NCBI GenBank assembly: GCA_965657645.1
Contig: CBFHOS010000008.1
Location: 4,446-68,445 of the forward strand
DNA: 64,000 bases
Source of the DNA: CBFHOS01 sp965657645
Lineage (GTDB): Bacteria > Pseudomonadota > Alphaproteobacteria > Puniceispirillales > Puniceispirillaceae
Reading direction: 5' to 3'
Notes under the pieces: model-generated
Databases searched by the model: none
The model's input: the letters and a program-made list of their open reading frames with translations, nothing else
What the model was told of the DNA's origin: nothing
In this document: positions 32,718-41,974 of the stretch, piece by piece
Layout of the letters: each line of letters opens with the position of its first letter
How positions within the stretch are numbered: the stretch's first letter is position 1
Translations under genes and position numbers: made by a program

Positions 32718-35387
32718 ATGAAACTCGTCATTGTAGAGTCGCCAGCCAAAGCCAAAACCATTAATAGGTACCTTGGCGATGACTTTAAGGTGCTTGCGTC
32801 TTTTGGCCATGTGTGTGACCTGCCGAGCAAGGATGGGTCCGTGCTTCCGGACGAAGATTTTGAGATGAAATGGCAAGTCTCTGACGGGTCAAAAAAGCAT
32901 CTCAGCGAAATCCAGACTGCGCTGAAACAAGCAGATAAACTCATTCTGGCAACTGACCCCGACCGCGAGGGAGAGGCCATTAGCTGGCATGTACTGGAAT
33001 TACTCAAGGCGAAAAAGCTGATTGGTGACAAGCCGGTTGAGCGGGTGGTGTTCAACGAAGTCACAAAAACCGCTATCCTAAAGGCGATGGACCAGCCGCG
33101 CGACCTGGATGTCGAATTGATTGACGCCTACCGCGCCCGCCGCGCCCTCGATTATCTTGTCGGATTTTCTATCTCGCCCGTGCTGTGGCGCAAACTTCCC
33201 GGCTCTCGCTCTGCTGGCCGTGTGCAATCTGTTGCGCTTCGCCTGATTTGTGAGCGTGAAGCGGCAATCGAAGCCTTTAACAGCGAAGAATATTGGAGTG
33301 TGGAAGCCGAAATGGGCAAGGCTGATGGGCGTAACTTCACCGCTCGCCTGACGCATCTAGACGGTGAGAAGGTTGCCAAGCTAGACATCAAGACCGAAGC
33401 CGCCGCCCTCGCCGCTGTTGAGAAAATCAAAGCATCTGCGCTATTTGTGAAGAATATCGAGACAAAGCGTCAAAAGCGTAATCCGTCTCCACCATTCACC
33501 ACATCAACCATGCAGCAAGAAGCATCTCGCAAGCTTGGCTTCTCCGCCCAACGGACCATGCAGATTGCCCAAAGATTGTATGAAGGCATCAATATCGGCT
33601 CGGAGACTACCGGCCTCATTACCTATATGCGTACCGACGGTGTCCAGCTGGGCGGCGAGGCTATCGCGTCTGTGCGGGCCGATATCGGCACCCGTTATGG
33701 CAATCGCTATGTGCCTGACGCACCCCGCGTGTACAAAACCAAAGCGGCAAATGCGCAAGAAGCCCACGAGGCCATTCGCCCGACCGAGATTAGCCGGGCT
33801 CCGGCACAAATGCGTGACTATCTCGACCATGACCAATTCCGGCTTTATGAGCTAATCTGGAAGCGCACAATCGCCAGCCAGATGCAATCAGCCGAACTCG
33901 ACCAAACCGGTATCGACATTGGCAATGCCGAGGATAGCGTAATGTTACGCGCGTCAGGACAAGTCATTGTTTTTGATGGCTTCCTGTCTGTATATAAAGA
34001 GAGCAAAGACGCCAAAGACGACCAGAGCGCAGATAAAGCCGCGGCTAAGGATGTTGGTGCAGGTGACGATGATAGCAAAAAGCTACTGCCCGAAGTATCG
34101 CGCACAGAGGCTTTGGCAACACGCAATGTCACCCCTGAACAGCATTTCACCCAGCCACCACCGCGTTTTACTGATGCAAGTCTGGTCAAGGCGATGGAAG
34201 AATTGGGCATTGGCCGCCCGTCGACCTATGCGTCGATCATTCAGGTTTTGCAAAACCGTAACTATGTGATCAAAGACAAGGGCCGTTTCACCCCAGAGGA
34301 CCGGGGACGGCTGGTCTCAACATTCTTGATGAATTTCTTTGATCGTTATGTTGAGTATGACTTCACCGCAAAGCTAGAGGGCCAGCTTGATGAGGTTTCG
34401 GCCGGCACGCTCGACTGGAAAACCCTGTTGGCGAATTTCTGGCGCGATTTCAAAATTGCGATTGATGGCACTAAAGACCTGACGATCACCAATGTTCTTG
34501 ATGTTCTTGACGAAGAGCTTGGCCCCCATTTCTTTAAGGCAGATGATGCTGGCGCCTTGATCCGCACCTGTCCAAATTGTGCGAATGGTAGGCTTGGCCT
34601 AAAACTGGGCAAATTTGGTGCCTTTGTTGGTTGTTCAAACTATCCAGAATGTAAATTCACCCGGCAATTATCGAGTGATAATGATGATGCCGAGCAAGGC
34701 CCTGTAGGCGACAAAAACCTTGGTGACGATCCAAAAACCGGACTGCCGATTTATATGCGGCGCGGGCCTTATGGTCCTTATGTCCAGCTGGGTGATCCGG
34801 AAACCAAAAAGCCGAAACGTGCCTCCCTGCCAAAGGGATTGTCCGCCGCAGATATGGATCTAGAGCGCGCCATCGGCCTATTGGCATTGCCGCGCGATGT
34901 TGGCGCACATCCAGAGACTGGCGATATGATCCAAGCCGGACTTGGTCGTTTTGGTCCCTATCTTAAATATCAGGGCGGGTTCAGTAGCCTGCCGGCTGAA
35001 GATGATTTGCTCACCATCGGCATTAACCGGGCGGTCGATTTGTTGGCAGAAGCCGCAAAGAAAAAGGGCCGGCTTCTTGGCCAGCATCCTGACGGCGGTG
35101 ATATCCATGTAAAGGCCGGTCGTTATGGTGCCTATGTCCAGCATGCGAAAACGCGCGCAACCTTACCGCGCGACACTGAAATTGCTGATGTCACATTGGA
35201 AATGGCGATTCCTCTGATTGCGGAAAAAGCGGCTAAATCTCCGGCCCCTAAAAAGAAGGCCGCAAAAAAGAAAACCACCGCTAAGAAGAAGACTGCCGCC
35301 AAGAAGAAGACTGCCGCCAAGAAAAAAGCTGCCCCAAAAAAGGCCGCGGCTAAAATGGCGACTATTGCAAAGAAAGAGGCCCAATAG
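32718..35387 (+). CDS. topA: DNA topoisomerase I
   Basis: An 889-residue type IA topoisomerase that relaxes negative supercoils. The Toprim domain starts with KLVIVESPAKAKTI and includes the DPDREGEAISWH acidic motif. The catalytic tyrosine is in GLITYMRTD. A four-cysteine zinc ribbon (CPNC...CSNYPEC) and further C-terminal repeats containing GPYVQLG and GPYLKYQGG follow, then a lysine/alanine-rich tail of about 50 residues that should bind DNA non-specifically. ATG at 32718 follows AAAGGAAG. The stop shares a base with the rnr start codon, so the two genes are coupled. Confidence 0.97.
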   Translation: MKLVIVESPAKAKTINRYLGDDFKVLASFGHVCDLPSKDGSVLPDEDFEMKWQVSDGSKKHLSEIQTALKQADKLILATDPDREGEAISWHVLELLKAKKLIGDKPVERVVFNEVTKTAILKAMDQPRDLDVELIDAYRARRALDYLVGFSISPVLWRKLPGSRSAGRVQSVALRLICEREAAIEAFNSEEYWSVEAEMGKADGRNFTARLTHLDGEKVAKLDIKTEAAALAAVEKIKASALFVKNIETKRQKRNPSPPFTTSTMQQEASRKLGFSAQRTMQIAQRLYEGINIGSETTGLITYMRTDGVQLGGEAIASVRADIGTRYGNRYVPDAPRVYKTKAANAQEAHEAIRPTEISRAPAQMRDYLDHDQFRLYELIWKRTIASQMQSAELDQTGIDIGNAEDSVMLRASGQVIVFDGFLSVYKESKDAKDDQSADKAAAKDVGAGDDDSKKLLPEVSRTEALATRNVTPEQHFTQPPPRFTDASLVKAMEELGIGRPSTYASIIQVLQNRNYVIKDKGRFTPEDRGRLVSTFLMNFFDRYVEYDFTAKLEGQLDEVSAGTLDWKTLLANFWRDFKIAIDGTKDLTITNVLDVLDEELGPHFFKADDAGALIRTCPNCANGRLGLKLGKFGAFVGCSNYPECKFTRQLSSDNDDAEQGPVGDKNLGDDPKTGLPIYMRRGPYGPYVQLGDPETKKPKRASLPKGLSAADMDLERAIGLLALPRDVGAHPETGDMIQAGLGRFGPYLKYQGGFSSLPAEDDLLTIGINRAVDLLAEAAKKKGRLLGQHPDGGDIHVKAGRYGAYVQHAKTRATLPRDTEIADVTLEMAIPLIAEKAAKSPAPKKKAAKKKTTAKKKTAAKKKTAAKKKAAPKKAAAKMATIAKKEAQ
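35283..35318 (+). repeat. 18-base perfect tandem duplication in the topA tail
   Basis: Two identical 18-base units (35283-35300 and 35301-35318), each coding KKKTAA, lie within the lysine/alanine-rich C terminus. The region is a likely site of slippage and length variation between strains. Confidence 0.85.
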
Positions 35388-37696
35388 TGTCAGATCCAGA
35401 GACCGAGCTTCCCAATAAAGAGCGTTCCAATACAGCGCTCCCAAGTGAAGAATTGGTCCTTGATTACATCAATAGTTGCGTGTCCCCACCGAGTGTTCGC
35501 GACATTGCCCGTGCGCTTAAATTACCACAAGAATTGCGGGCCCCACTTCGCCGAATGATCCGTCAAATGGCGGAAAACGGGACCATTGCGCGTCAAGAAG
35601 GCCGCCGTGTTGCCGCACCAGATCAATTGCCCGAAGTCACCGTTCTAGAGATCACCGGCTTTGACGATCAGGGTGATTGTATGGCGGTTGCGCCGTCAAA
35701 CACCAAGGATGAAGCGCCAGAAATTCGCGTGCTATTGAGCAAAAAAGCAGGCCGCGCCCCAGCCATTGGCCAGAGTATTTTGGCGCGGTTGGCTAAAACG
35801 GGTCCCAATCACTATGAAGCGCGGATCATTCGGCTTCTTGATCGCCAGCAAAAGCGGATGTTCGGTGTGGTTACGAAAACCAGTAAGGGCTTTCGCCTTG
35901 CACCGGCCGAACGCGGCAAACGCGATTCGATAACCATTCAATCCAGCCCCGACACCTCCAAAAATTCCGGTGGTATCAATTGGCAAGATGGTGATCTTGT
36001 TGAAGCCGAGTTGATGCCATCGCGTGGTTATATGGGCAAAGCCGCACGGGTTATCCGCACCCTTGGCCCCGCCGATGAGCGCGGTGCATTTAGTGCGCTG
36101 GCCCTTGCCGAATTTAACATCCGCCATAGCTTTCCCGATGACGTCATCGCCGAGGCAGACGCCTTAAAAGCGCCAAACGCAAAAGGCCGTGAGGATTTGC
36201 GGTCATTGTCATTAGTCACGATTGATGGTGCCGATGCGCGTGATTTTGACGATGCGGTATATGCCGAACCGCTCGATAATGGCGGTTGGCGTTTGCTCAT
36301 CGCGATTGCGGATGTGTCGCATTATGTGCGCCCCGATAGCCCGCTTGATACAGAGGCCCGCCGCCGTGGTAACTCGGTCTATCTGCCCGATATGGTAGTG
36401 CCGATGCTGCCTGAGGCCATTTCCAATGATTTATGTTCATTGCGACCGCTTGAAGACCGCGCGGCGATGGTGGCCGAGGTGATTATCACCGCAGAGGGTA
36501 ACAAGACCGAACACCGGATTTTCCGCGCGTTAATACGCTCGCATGCCCGCCTCACCTATGATCAGGTGCAATCGGTTTATGAAGGCACGCATGATGAGGA
36601 TGATATTGGCGTTGGGCATGGTGTTCTTCATAATTTGTTCGCCGCATGGCGCGCGCTGGATATTGCCCGCCAAGAACGGGAACCCCTCGCCCTCAATATG
36701 AAAGAGCGGCGCGTGGTCATGGATGAGTCTGGCCAGGCCGTGGCGATTTCGCAAAGATCACAAAACGAGGCGCAACGTCTCATTGAAGATTTCATGATCA
36801 CCGCTAATGTCGTCGCCGCCGAGATTTTGATTGCCGGCAAACGCCCGTGCGTATTTCGGGTGCATGACCAGCCTGATCCGAAAAAAGCTGATAGCCTCTA
36901 TGACCTCGCCAAAACTGTTGGGGCTAATTTTACCAAGGGTCAGGTTCTGCGGCCGCATCACTTTAACGCAATCTTGCTTCATGTGCGCGATAGTGACGAT
37001 GAATTGATGGTCAATGAGGCGGTTTTGCGCAGTCAAGCCAAGGCAATTTATAGCATTGATAATATTGGCCATTTTGGCTTGTCCCTGCGCAATTACGCGC
37101 ATTTCACATCACCGATCAGGCGGTATGCCGATTTATTGGTGCACCGTGCTCTGGTCGATAATTTCGCTACGACAAAGGCGCCAAAGGATGGTCTTAACGG
37201 CATGGCGGGCGAGAGCATTGCCGAGATTTGCCAGCATATTTCAGAGACCGAATCCAACGCCGCCGGTGCCGAGCGCCGCACGATTGACCGCTTTGCGGCA
37301 TCGCTATTCAGTTCACGCGTGACCGACATTGTGGATGGCACGATTGCTGGGATCACCGGCTTTGGTGCGTTTGTCCGGCTGGAAGATGGCACGGCAGATG
37401 GTTTCCTGCCGCTGTCAGGTTTGCCCGATGATTATTACAATCTGGATGCGGCTGGTCAGGTATTAACCGGACGGCATACGGGCTGGTCATTCACCACAGG
37501 CACAAAGCTAAAAGTACAAATTCTCGAAGTAACGCCAATTAGTGGCGGGATCCTTCTTGGCTGGGAGGAAGGCGGCATTCCGAATGACCGTTCATCGAAC
37601 AGCCGCCGCAAACAATCGACGCCAGGTGCGGGCAAAGGACGCCATCACAAGTCCGCGCGCGGCAATAAGAAATCTGGTAAACGAAAAAGGCGCTGA
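35387..37696 (+). CDS. rnr: Ribonuclease R
   Basis: A 769-residue 3'-5' exoribonuclease. In order there are an N-terminal winged-helix region (SVRDIARALKLPQELRAPLRRM), cold-shock-like RNA-binding domains, the RNB catalytic domain with the acidic cluster TIDGADARDFDDAVYAE (about residue 280), the YAHFTSPIRRYADLLVHRAL motif, an S1 domain (VDGTIAGITGFGAFVRLEDGTADGFLPLS) and a basic tail. It starts with GTG overlapping the topA stop by one base, with AGAGG just upstream. It degrades structured RNA and takes part in rRNA and tmRNA quality control. Confidence 0.96.
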   Translation: MSDPETELPNKERSNTALPSEELVLDYINSCVSPPSVRDIARALKLPQELRAPLRRMIRQMAENGTIARQEGRRVAAPDQLPEVTVLEITGFDDQGDCMAVAPSNTKDEAPEIRVLLSKKAGRAPAIGQSILARLAKTGPNHYEARIIRLLDRQQKRMFGVVTKTSKGFRLAPAERGKRDSITIQSSPDTSKNSGGINWQDGDLVEAELMPSRGYMGKAARVIRTLGPADERGAFSALALAEFNIRHSFPDDVIAEADALKAPNAKGREDLRSLSLVTIDGADARDFDDAVYAEPLDNGGWRLLIAIADVSHYVRPDSPLDTEARRRGNSVYLPDMVVPMLPEAISNDLCSLRPLEDRAAMVAEVIITAEGNKTEHRIFRALIRSHARLTYDQVQSVYEGTHDEDDIGVGHGVLHNLFAAWRALDIARQEREPLALNMKERRVVMDESGQAVAISQRSQNEAQRLIEDFMITANVVAAEILIAGKRPCVFRVHDQPDPKKADSLYDLAKTVGANFTKGQVLRPHHFNAILLHVRDSDDELMVNEAVLRSQAKAIYSIDNIGHFGLSLRNYAHFTSPIRRYADLLVHRALVDNFATTKAPKDGLNGMAGESIAEICQHISETESNAAGAERRTIDRFAASLFSSRVTDIVDGTIAGITGFGAFVRLEDGTADGFLPLSGLPDDYYNLDAAGQVLTGRHTGWSFTTGTKLKVQILEVTPISGGILLGWEEGGIPNDRSSNSRRKQSTPGAGKGRHHKSARGNKKSGKRKRR

Positions 37697-37703
37697 TCAG
37701 TGC

Positions 37704-37787
37704 TTGACAAAAGCCGCGTTATCCAGCAATTTGGCGCAGTTTTTGAGCGCCGTGTGGTGGCTTTGGGCAAACCCCAAGTGCAACCAC
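37704..37787 (+). promoter_or_regulatory. Candidate rpmG promoter and hairpin leader
   Basis: A perfect TTGACA at 37704-37709 follows rnr, but the -10 at 17 bases (CAATTT) is weak. Downstream, GTGGT (37754-37758) and TTGGG (37763-37767) pair with CCCAA (37773-37777) and ACCAC (37783-37787), making an interrupted hairpin about 30 bases before the rpmG start. There is no T-run, so it is not an rnr terminator; a leader structure is possible. Confidence 0.3.
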
Positions 37788-37815
37788 GGACAACATCTCT
37801 CTAGGAGTTATAGCA

Positions 37816-37983
37816 ATGGCAAAGCCAGCTACCCTTCAAATCCGGCTCGTTAGCACAGCCGACACCGGTTTTTTCTACGTCACTAAGAAAAACCCACGGA
37901 CTAAGCCAGAAAAGCTGGAAGTCATGAAATATGACCCACGCGCGCGCAAGCACGTGTTGTTCCGTGAAGCAAAAATCAAGTAA
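37816..37983 (+). CDS. rpmG: 50S ribosomal protein L33
   Basis: A 55-residue ribosomal protein. The translation begins MAKPATLQIRLVSTADTGFF, continues with YVTKKNPRTKPEKLEVMKYD and ends with REAKIK, the standard L33 layout. It has no CxxC zinc pairs, so it is the cysteine-free form. The ATG follows AGGAG. It lies downstream of rnr, as in many alphaproteobacteria, with a 119-base gap that may hold its own promoter. Confidence 0.96.
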   Translation: MAKPATLQIRLVSTADTGFFYVTKKNPRTKPEKLEVMKYDPRARKHVLFREAKIK

Positions 37984-38013
37984 ATCGATCCGGCGCATGA
38001 ATGCGCTAGTCCT

Positions 38014-38931
38014 ATGATTGGGATTTCGATTGATCAAAATAGAATACACACCGCCATTTTTTCAAATGGCGGTGATTTCGTTTGTGGCCAAGATTGCCCT
38101 GCCCCCAGTGATAGCTATCGCGATTGCCTTGTCGCCATCGCCGACCAAATCACCCAGATCACCTCATCACAACCAAATTCGGGGCCTATTGGCGTAGCAA
38201 TTCCGGGCGTGGTGGCTAATGGCGTAATCACCCATTCGGTCATTCCCCATCTCAATGGCAAAACCCTCCACAGCGATCTGCAAGCCGCATTGGGCCGTGA
38301 GATCCACCTTGGCAACATTGGTGATTGCTTCACTTTGTTCGAGGCCCAAAAGGGAGTGGCCGCGGGAGCAATTGATAATGCGAGCCCCGTGAAAAATGTG
38401 TTCGGTATGGTCATAGATGCAAGCTGTCACGGCGGGCTGAGCGTTAATGGCACCCTGCTCAAAGGGCGCAACGGCATCACTGGTAATTGGGCGCATTTGC
38501 CACTTCCGGCGCCGGTTCCCTATGAATTAGAGGGGCAGGATTGCTGGTGTGGGCGCGTTGGGTGCCTTGAGACATTCTTATCATCATCTGGATTAGAGGA
38601 TGATTACTTCAAAATCACCGAAAACCACCAAAGCGCGGCCCAGATCGCCGCCGCGGCACAGAATAACGATATTGTCGCCGAGAGTGCGCTACAGGTCCTA
38701 GAAGACCGTCTAGGACGCGCTACGGCGGCTATTATCAATATTATTGATCCAGATGTGATCGTGCTGGGCGGTATGGTGGGCGAACTTGACCGCCTGATCA
38801 CTAACCTACCACGCAAATGGCCGGGCTATGTGATCACCAAAAAAACCCAGACAGAACTGGTCGCGACAGAAAACACCACGCGCGCTGTGCTATGCGGTGC
38901 CGCAATGTTACCGGCCCAAACCGAGAGCTAG
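38014..38931 (+). CDS. ROK-family protein with degenerate active site
   Basis: A 305-residue sugar-kinase-fold protein of the ROK family. The structural zinc site is intact: His161 in NWAHLPL and Cys177, Cys179 and Cys184 in CWCGRVGCLE. Other ROK landmarks are GVAIPG and DPDVIVLGG. Two active-site elements are changed: the N-terminal ATP loop, normally DxGGTK, reads SIDQNRIH at 5-12, and the catalytic motif ENDAN is replaced by GNIGD at 100-104, removing the usual base. It may be an inactive homologue, a regulator or a kinase with altered chemistry. It starts 30 bases after rpmG and overlaps eipB tail to tail by four bases. Confidence 0.82.
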   Translation: MIGISIDQNRIHTAIFSNGGDFVCGQDCPAPSDSYRDCLVAIADQITQITSSQPNSGPIGVAIPGVVANGVITHSVIPHLNGKTLHSDLQAALGREIHLGNIGDCFTLFEAQKGVAAGAIDNASPVKNVFGMVIDASCHGGLSVNGTLLKGRNGITGNWAHLPLPAPVPYELEGQDCWCGRVGCLETFLSSSGLEDDYFKITENHQSAAQIAAAAQNNDIVAESALQVLEDRLGRATAAIINIIDPDVIVLGGMVGELDRLITNLPRKWPGYVITKKTQTELVATENTTRAVLCGAAMLPAQTES

Positions 38932-39848
38932 CTACAACTAGCTAGCGTCACGTCTTCAACCTTGGTCAGATTGGCAATGATTGAAAAATCGCCATAATCT
39001 ATTTCATAGGCACGGACCACACCGTTGCGCTGCATTGAAAAATTGATTTCATATTCAGGCTCAGAGGTCTGCGCCGAGGGTTTGAAATAGGCAATACGTA
39101 CAGGCCAGTATCCATCTTTGGCTAGAATGCCGGTGTCATCGCCAAGGATATCGTCTGCGTTATCATTATGTGACTGCCATTTGCCAACCACAGTATTCGT
39201 TGTCATCAGCGCATCTTCCGGCTTTGCGCCGGTAAAAATGGTCGAGGCGAATATGGTTTCGCCATCATTGGCTGATTTCAAAATGGTCTCAAGATGGCGG
39301 ATCGGAAAATATGTGTCATCCGGCAGAGTGATCTCGTCGCTTTGCGCTACCGAAAAAGCGGCCAATCCGTTGCCTGTTTCGTCTATATGGGCGAATCCGG
39401 CAAATTCATTCTTCCCCAGAAACGTGCTGTTCTCGGTGATATCAAAGCTATATTTATCGCCGGACAGGGCTTCCCACGATTCAAAATGCGATAGCACTTG
39501 TTCGGTTGCGCCAGTCTCGCCAATGAATTCGAGGGCATAATCCTCGACCGAGCGCCACCCATCACAGACATGTTCCATGACAAATGCCGACCTGCCTTTA
39601 ACGTCCACCACCGGAGAATTACTGAGCCGCGCGCCCATCGACATTTCGTAAAAGGCACGGTGCGAAACGATATTACTGGTCGCGGCAAAGCCTGCGACGC
39701 TATAGAGCATGGCGAATAACGCAATCGCGCCGGCAATTAACTGGAGCGAATAATGGCGCCCCTGCTCCGGCGTTTGAGACGAACCATCAGACAGACGCTT
39801 AACCTGTGCCGCATTTCTGCGAGAATTGTTAATCATTTTATAATCCAA
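38928..39848 (-). CDS. eipB: Envelope integrity protein EipB (DUF1849)
   Basis: A 306-residue exported protein with a basic N-terminal tail, one hydrophobic segment (about residues 35-56, ending near GFAA) that should act as signal peptide or anchor, and a periplasmic domain. The DUF1849 pattern is visible: YEMSMG near the start, MEHVCDGWRS with Cys95 and the terminal LASCS with Cys305, the pair reported to form a disulfide in Brucella EipB. That family forms a closed beta-barrel needed for envelope stability. It is transcribed divergently from rnd across 114 bases. Confidence 0.87.
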   Translation of the reverse strand: MDYKMINNSRRNAAQVKRLSDGSSQTPEQGRHYSLQLIAGAIALFAMLYSVAGFAATSNIVSHRAFYEMSMGARLSNSPVVDVKGRSAFVMEHVCDGWRSVEDYALEFIGETGATEQVLSHFESWEALSGDKYSFDITENSTFLGKNEFAGFAHIDETGNGLAAFSVAQSDEITLPDDTYFPIRHLETILKSANDGETIFASTIFTGAKPEDALMTTNTVVGKWQSHNDNADDILGDDTGILAKDGYWPVRIAYFKPSAQTSEPEYEINFSMQRNGVVRAYEIDYGDFSIIANLTKVEDVTLASCS

Positions 39849-39962
39849 ACAAGAGAATGGCGGACATTACCTATCTGACATGGAGGCCGAGACTTGGCAT
39901 TTCAATAGGTTTGCCTTTCGGATAAGCGGTTTTTACTCTATATCTGCCTCACCACATTAAAT

Positions 39963-41171
39963 ATGGAACAGGCAATGTCAAAGCAGCGCACCGAGACAAA
40001 TAACGACAGTATCTCCGCAGATGGGATCAAACCTATCGTCACAACAGAAGCGCTGATTGCCGTTGTCGAGCGGTTTCGTAGTGCCAGTTTCCTCGCCGTT
40101 GATACCGAATTCATGCGTGAGCGCACTTATTACCCGCAATTATGCCTGATCCAGATTAGTGATGGTGAGCTGGCCGTTGGCATTGATCCATTGGCCGATG
40201 GTATCGACATCTCGCCGCTATGGGAATTGATGCGCGACCCGGCCATCGTCAAAGTCTTTCACGCCGCCCATCAGGATATGGAAATATTCCTGCATTTGAT
40301 GGGCGATTTGCCTGCCCCGATCTATGATAGCCAGATTGGCGCGATGGTGATGGGACAGGGTGATCAGGTGGGCTATGACCGGCTAGTCAAGGCGATGCTG
40401 GACCATGATATCGACAAAACCTCGCGGTTTACCGATTGGTCAAAGCGCCCCCTTACCGACCGACAAATGAGCTATGCGCTCGATGATGTTATTTATCTAG
40501 CAAAGATCTACCCGATGATGATCGCCGAGCTAGAGACGAAAAACCGGACTGAATGGTTGGCCGAGGAAAATGCCAAGCTCGCCGATATAAACACCTATCG
40601 CACCCTGCCCGAGGATGCGTGGAAACGGATTAAAATCCGCCATATGAAGCCGGCACCTTTATTGCGGCTAATCCATCTAGCGGCATGGCGTGAACAGGAA
40701 TCGCAACAGCGCGACATCCCGCGCAACCGTATTCTGCGTGATGAAACATTGATTGATCTGGCGGGAACAAACCCTAGAAAGATTGCTGATTTCGGCAAGA
40801 TCAGGAATTTTCCGGGCGGTAAAGAAGGCAAGCTGACGACCCCGATCCTGCGGGTTCTTGAACAGGTAGCGGCCCTGCCTGATAGCGCCTTGCCCGAAAC
40901 CCAACCCCGCCAGCTACCAAAGCGGCCACCAGTTGCGGTGATGGAATTGTTACGGGTTTTGCTAAAACATATCACCGACGAACATGGTGTTGCGCCGCGT
41001 TTGATTGCCTCGGCCGATGATCTTGAACGCCTCGCGCTTGACGATGATGCGCCGATCAAGGCAATGAGCGGCTGGCGCCGTGATCTGTTTGGCGAACCGG
41101 CGCTGAAATTGAAAAACGGCAAGATCGCTCTTGCCGTTGATCAACGCCAGATTAAATTAATCGAGCTATAG
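39963..41171 (+). CDS. rnd: Ribonuclease D
   Basis: A 402-residue 3'-5' exoribonuclease involved in tRNA 3' maturation. The DEDD motifs are present: LAVDTEFMRERTYYPQLCLIQI (Exo I), VKVFHAAHQDMEIF (Exo II) and the YALDDVIYLAKIYPMM tyrosine motif (Exo III). A C-terminal HRDC-like helical region follows (LLRLIHLAAWREQESQ). The start is either ATG 39963 or ATG 39975; GGAACAG lies before the second. It is divergent from eipB and converges on the atypical SDR gene. Confidence 0.93.
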   Translation: MEQAMSKQRTETNNDSISADGIKPIVTTEALIAVVERFRSASFLAVDTEFMRERTYYPQLCLIQISDGELAVGIDPLADGIDISPLWELMRDPAIVKVFHAAHQDMEIFLHLMGDLPAPIYDSQIGAMVMGQGDQVGYDRLVKAMLDHDIDKTSRFTDWSKRPLTDRQMSYALDDVIYLAKIYPMMIAELETKNRTEWLAEENAKLADINTYRTLPEDAWKRIKIRHMKPAPLLRLIHLAAWREQESQQRDIPRNRILRDETLIDLAGTNPRKIADFGKIRNFPGGKEGKLTTPILRVLEQVAALPDSALPETQPRQLPKRPPVAVMELLRVLLKHITDEHGVAPRLIASADDLERLALDDDAPIKAMSGWRRDLFGEPALKLKNGKIALAVDQRQIKLIEL

Positions 41172-41186
41172 GCTAGCCACCCGCAA

Positions 41187-41969
41187 TTACAGGGTGCTGT
41201 TAAAATTGCCACCATCGATGAGGATATTCTGGCCGGTTAGATAGCCAGAATGCGCACTGCACATCCACGCACAGGCAAAACCAAATTCGTTAATTTCACC
41301 GAGACGTTTGCTTGGGTTGCGGGCTTCGAAAATGGCCCGCATCTCGGCTTGGCTCTTGCCCTCTGCCTTGGCCGAATTGGCGATCAATGTTTCGATACGG
41401 TCAGTATTAAATTGGCCCGGCAACAGCCCGTTTACCGTCACATTATGCGATGCCACCTGCCGTGCCAAACCCGCACAAAAGCCGGTAAGCGCCGCACGCG
41501 CTCCATTGGAGAGGCCAAGTGCCGGGATTGGTGACTTAACCGAATTTGAGGTGATATTTACAATCCTGCCGAATTTATTCTCGATCATCGGGTCGATTAC
41601 AGCTTTGATCAGCTCAAACGCCGCCAGCATGTTCGCATCGAGTGCCGCCAGCCAATTGTCACGTTTCCAATCACGAAAATCACCCGGAGGTGGCCCACCG
41701 GCATTATTGATTAGAATATCCACATGGCCCGCCGCCGCCAGAACCGCCGCGCGGCCTTCTTCGGTGGTGATATCACACACAACTTCCTCGACCTCGACAC
41801 CGTGCTCAGCGCGAATAGCGGCGGCAGAGGCGGCAAGGGTTTCGGCGGTGCGCCCACACATAACCAGATTAACACCAACACCGGCAAGCGCATTAGCACA
41901 GCCAAGGCCAAGTCCACGGCTAGAGGCACACACAATCGCCTTGCGGCCAGAAATTCCAAAATCAAGCAT
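41187..41969 (-). CDS. Atypical SDR-family protein lacking the YxxxK pair
   Basis: A 260-residue Rossmann protein annotated by overall pattern as a 3-oxoacyl-ACP-reductase-like SDR. The cofactor loop reads CASSRGLGLG in place of TGxxxGxG, and LINNAGG is kept. The catalytic Tyr-x-x-x-Lys is replaced by Ser154 and Arg158 in LSNGARAAL. A divergent SDR subgroup with these changes is known, so this is not a random mutation, but the reaction, if any, is unknown. It ends the unit DUF2066-HdaA-SDR, starting six bases after the HdaA homologue. Confidence 0.83.
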   Translation of the reverse strand: MLDFGISGRKAIVCASSRGLGLGCANALAGVGVNLVMCGRTAETLAASAAAIRAEHGVEVEEVVCDITTEEGRAAVLAAAGHVDILINNAGGPPPGDFRDWKRDNWLAALDANMLAAFELIKAVIDPMIENKFGRIVNITSNSVKSPIPALGLSNGARAALTGFCAGLARQVASHNVTVNGLLPGQFNTDRIETLIANSAKAEGKSQAEMRAIFEARNPSKRLGEINEFGFACAWMCSAHSGYLTGQNILIDGGNFNSTL

Positions 41970-41974
41970 CGTAA

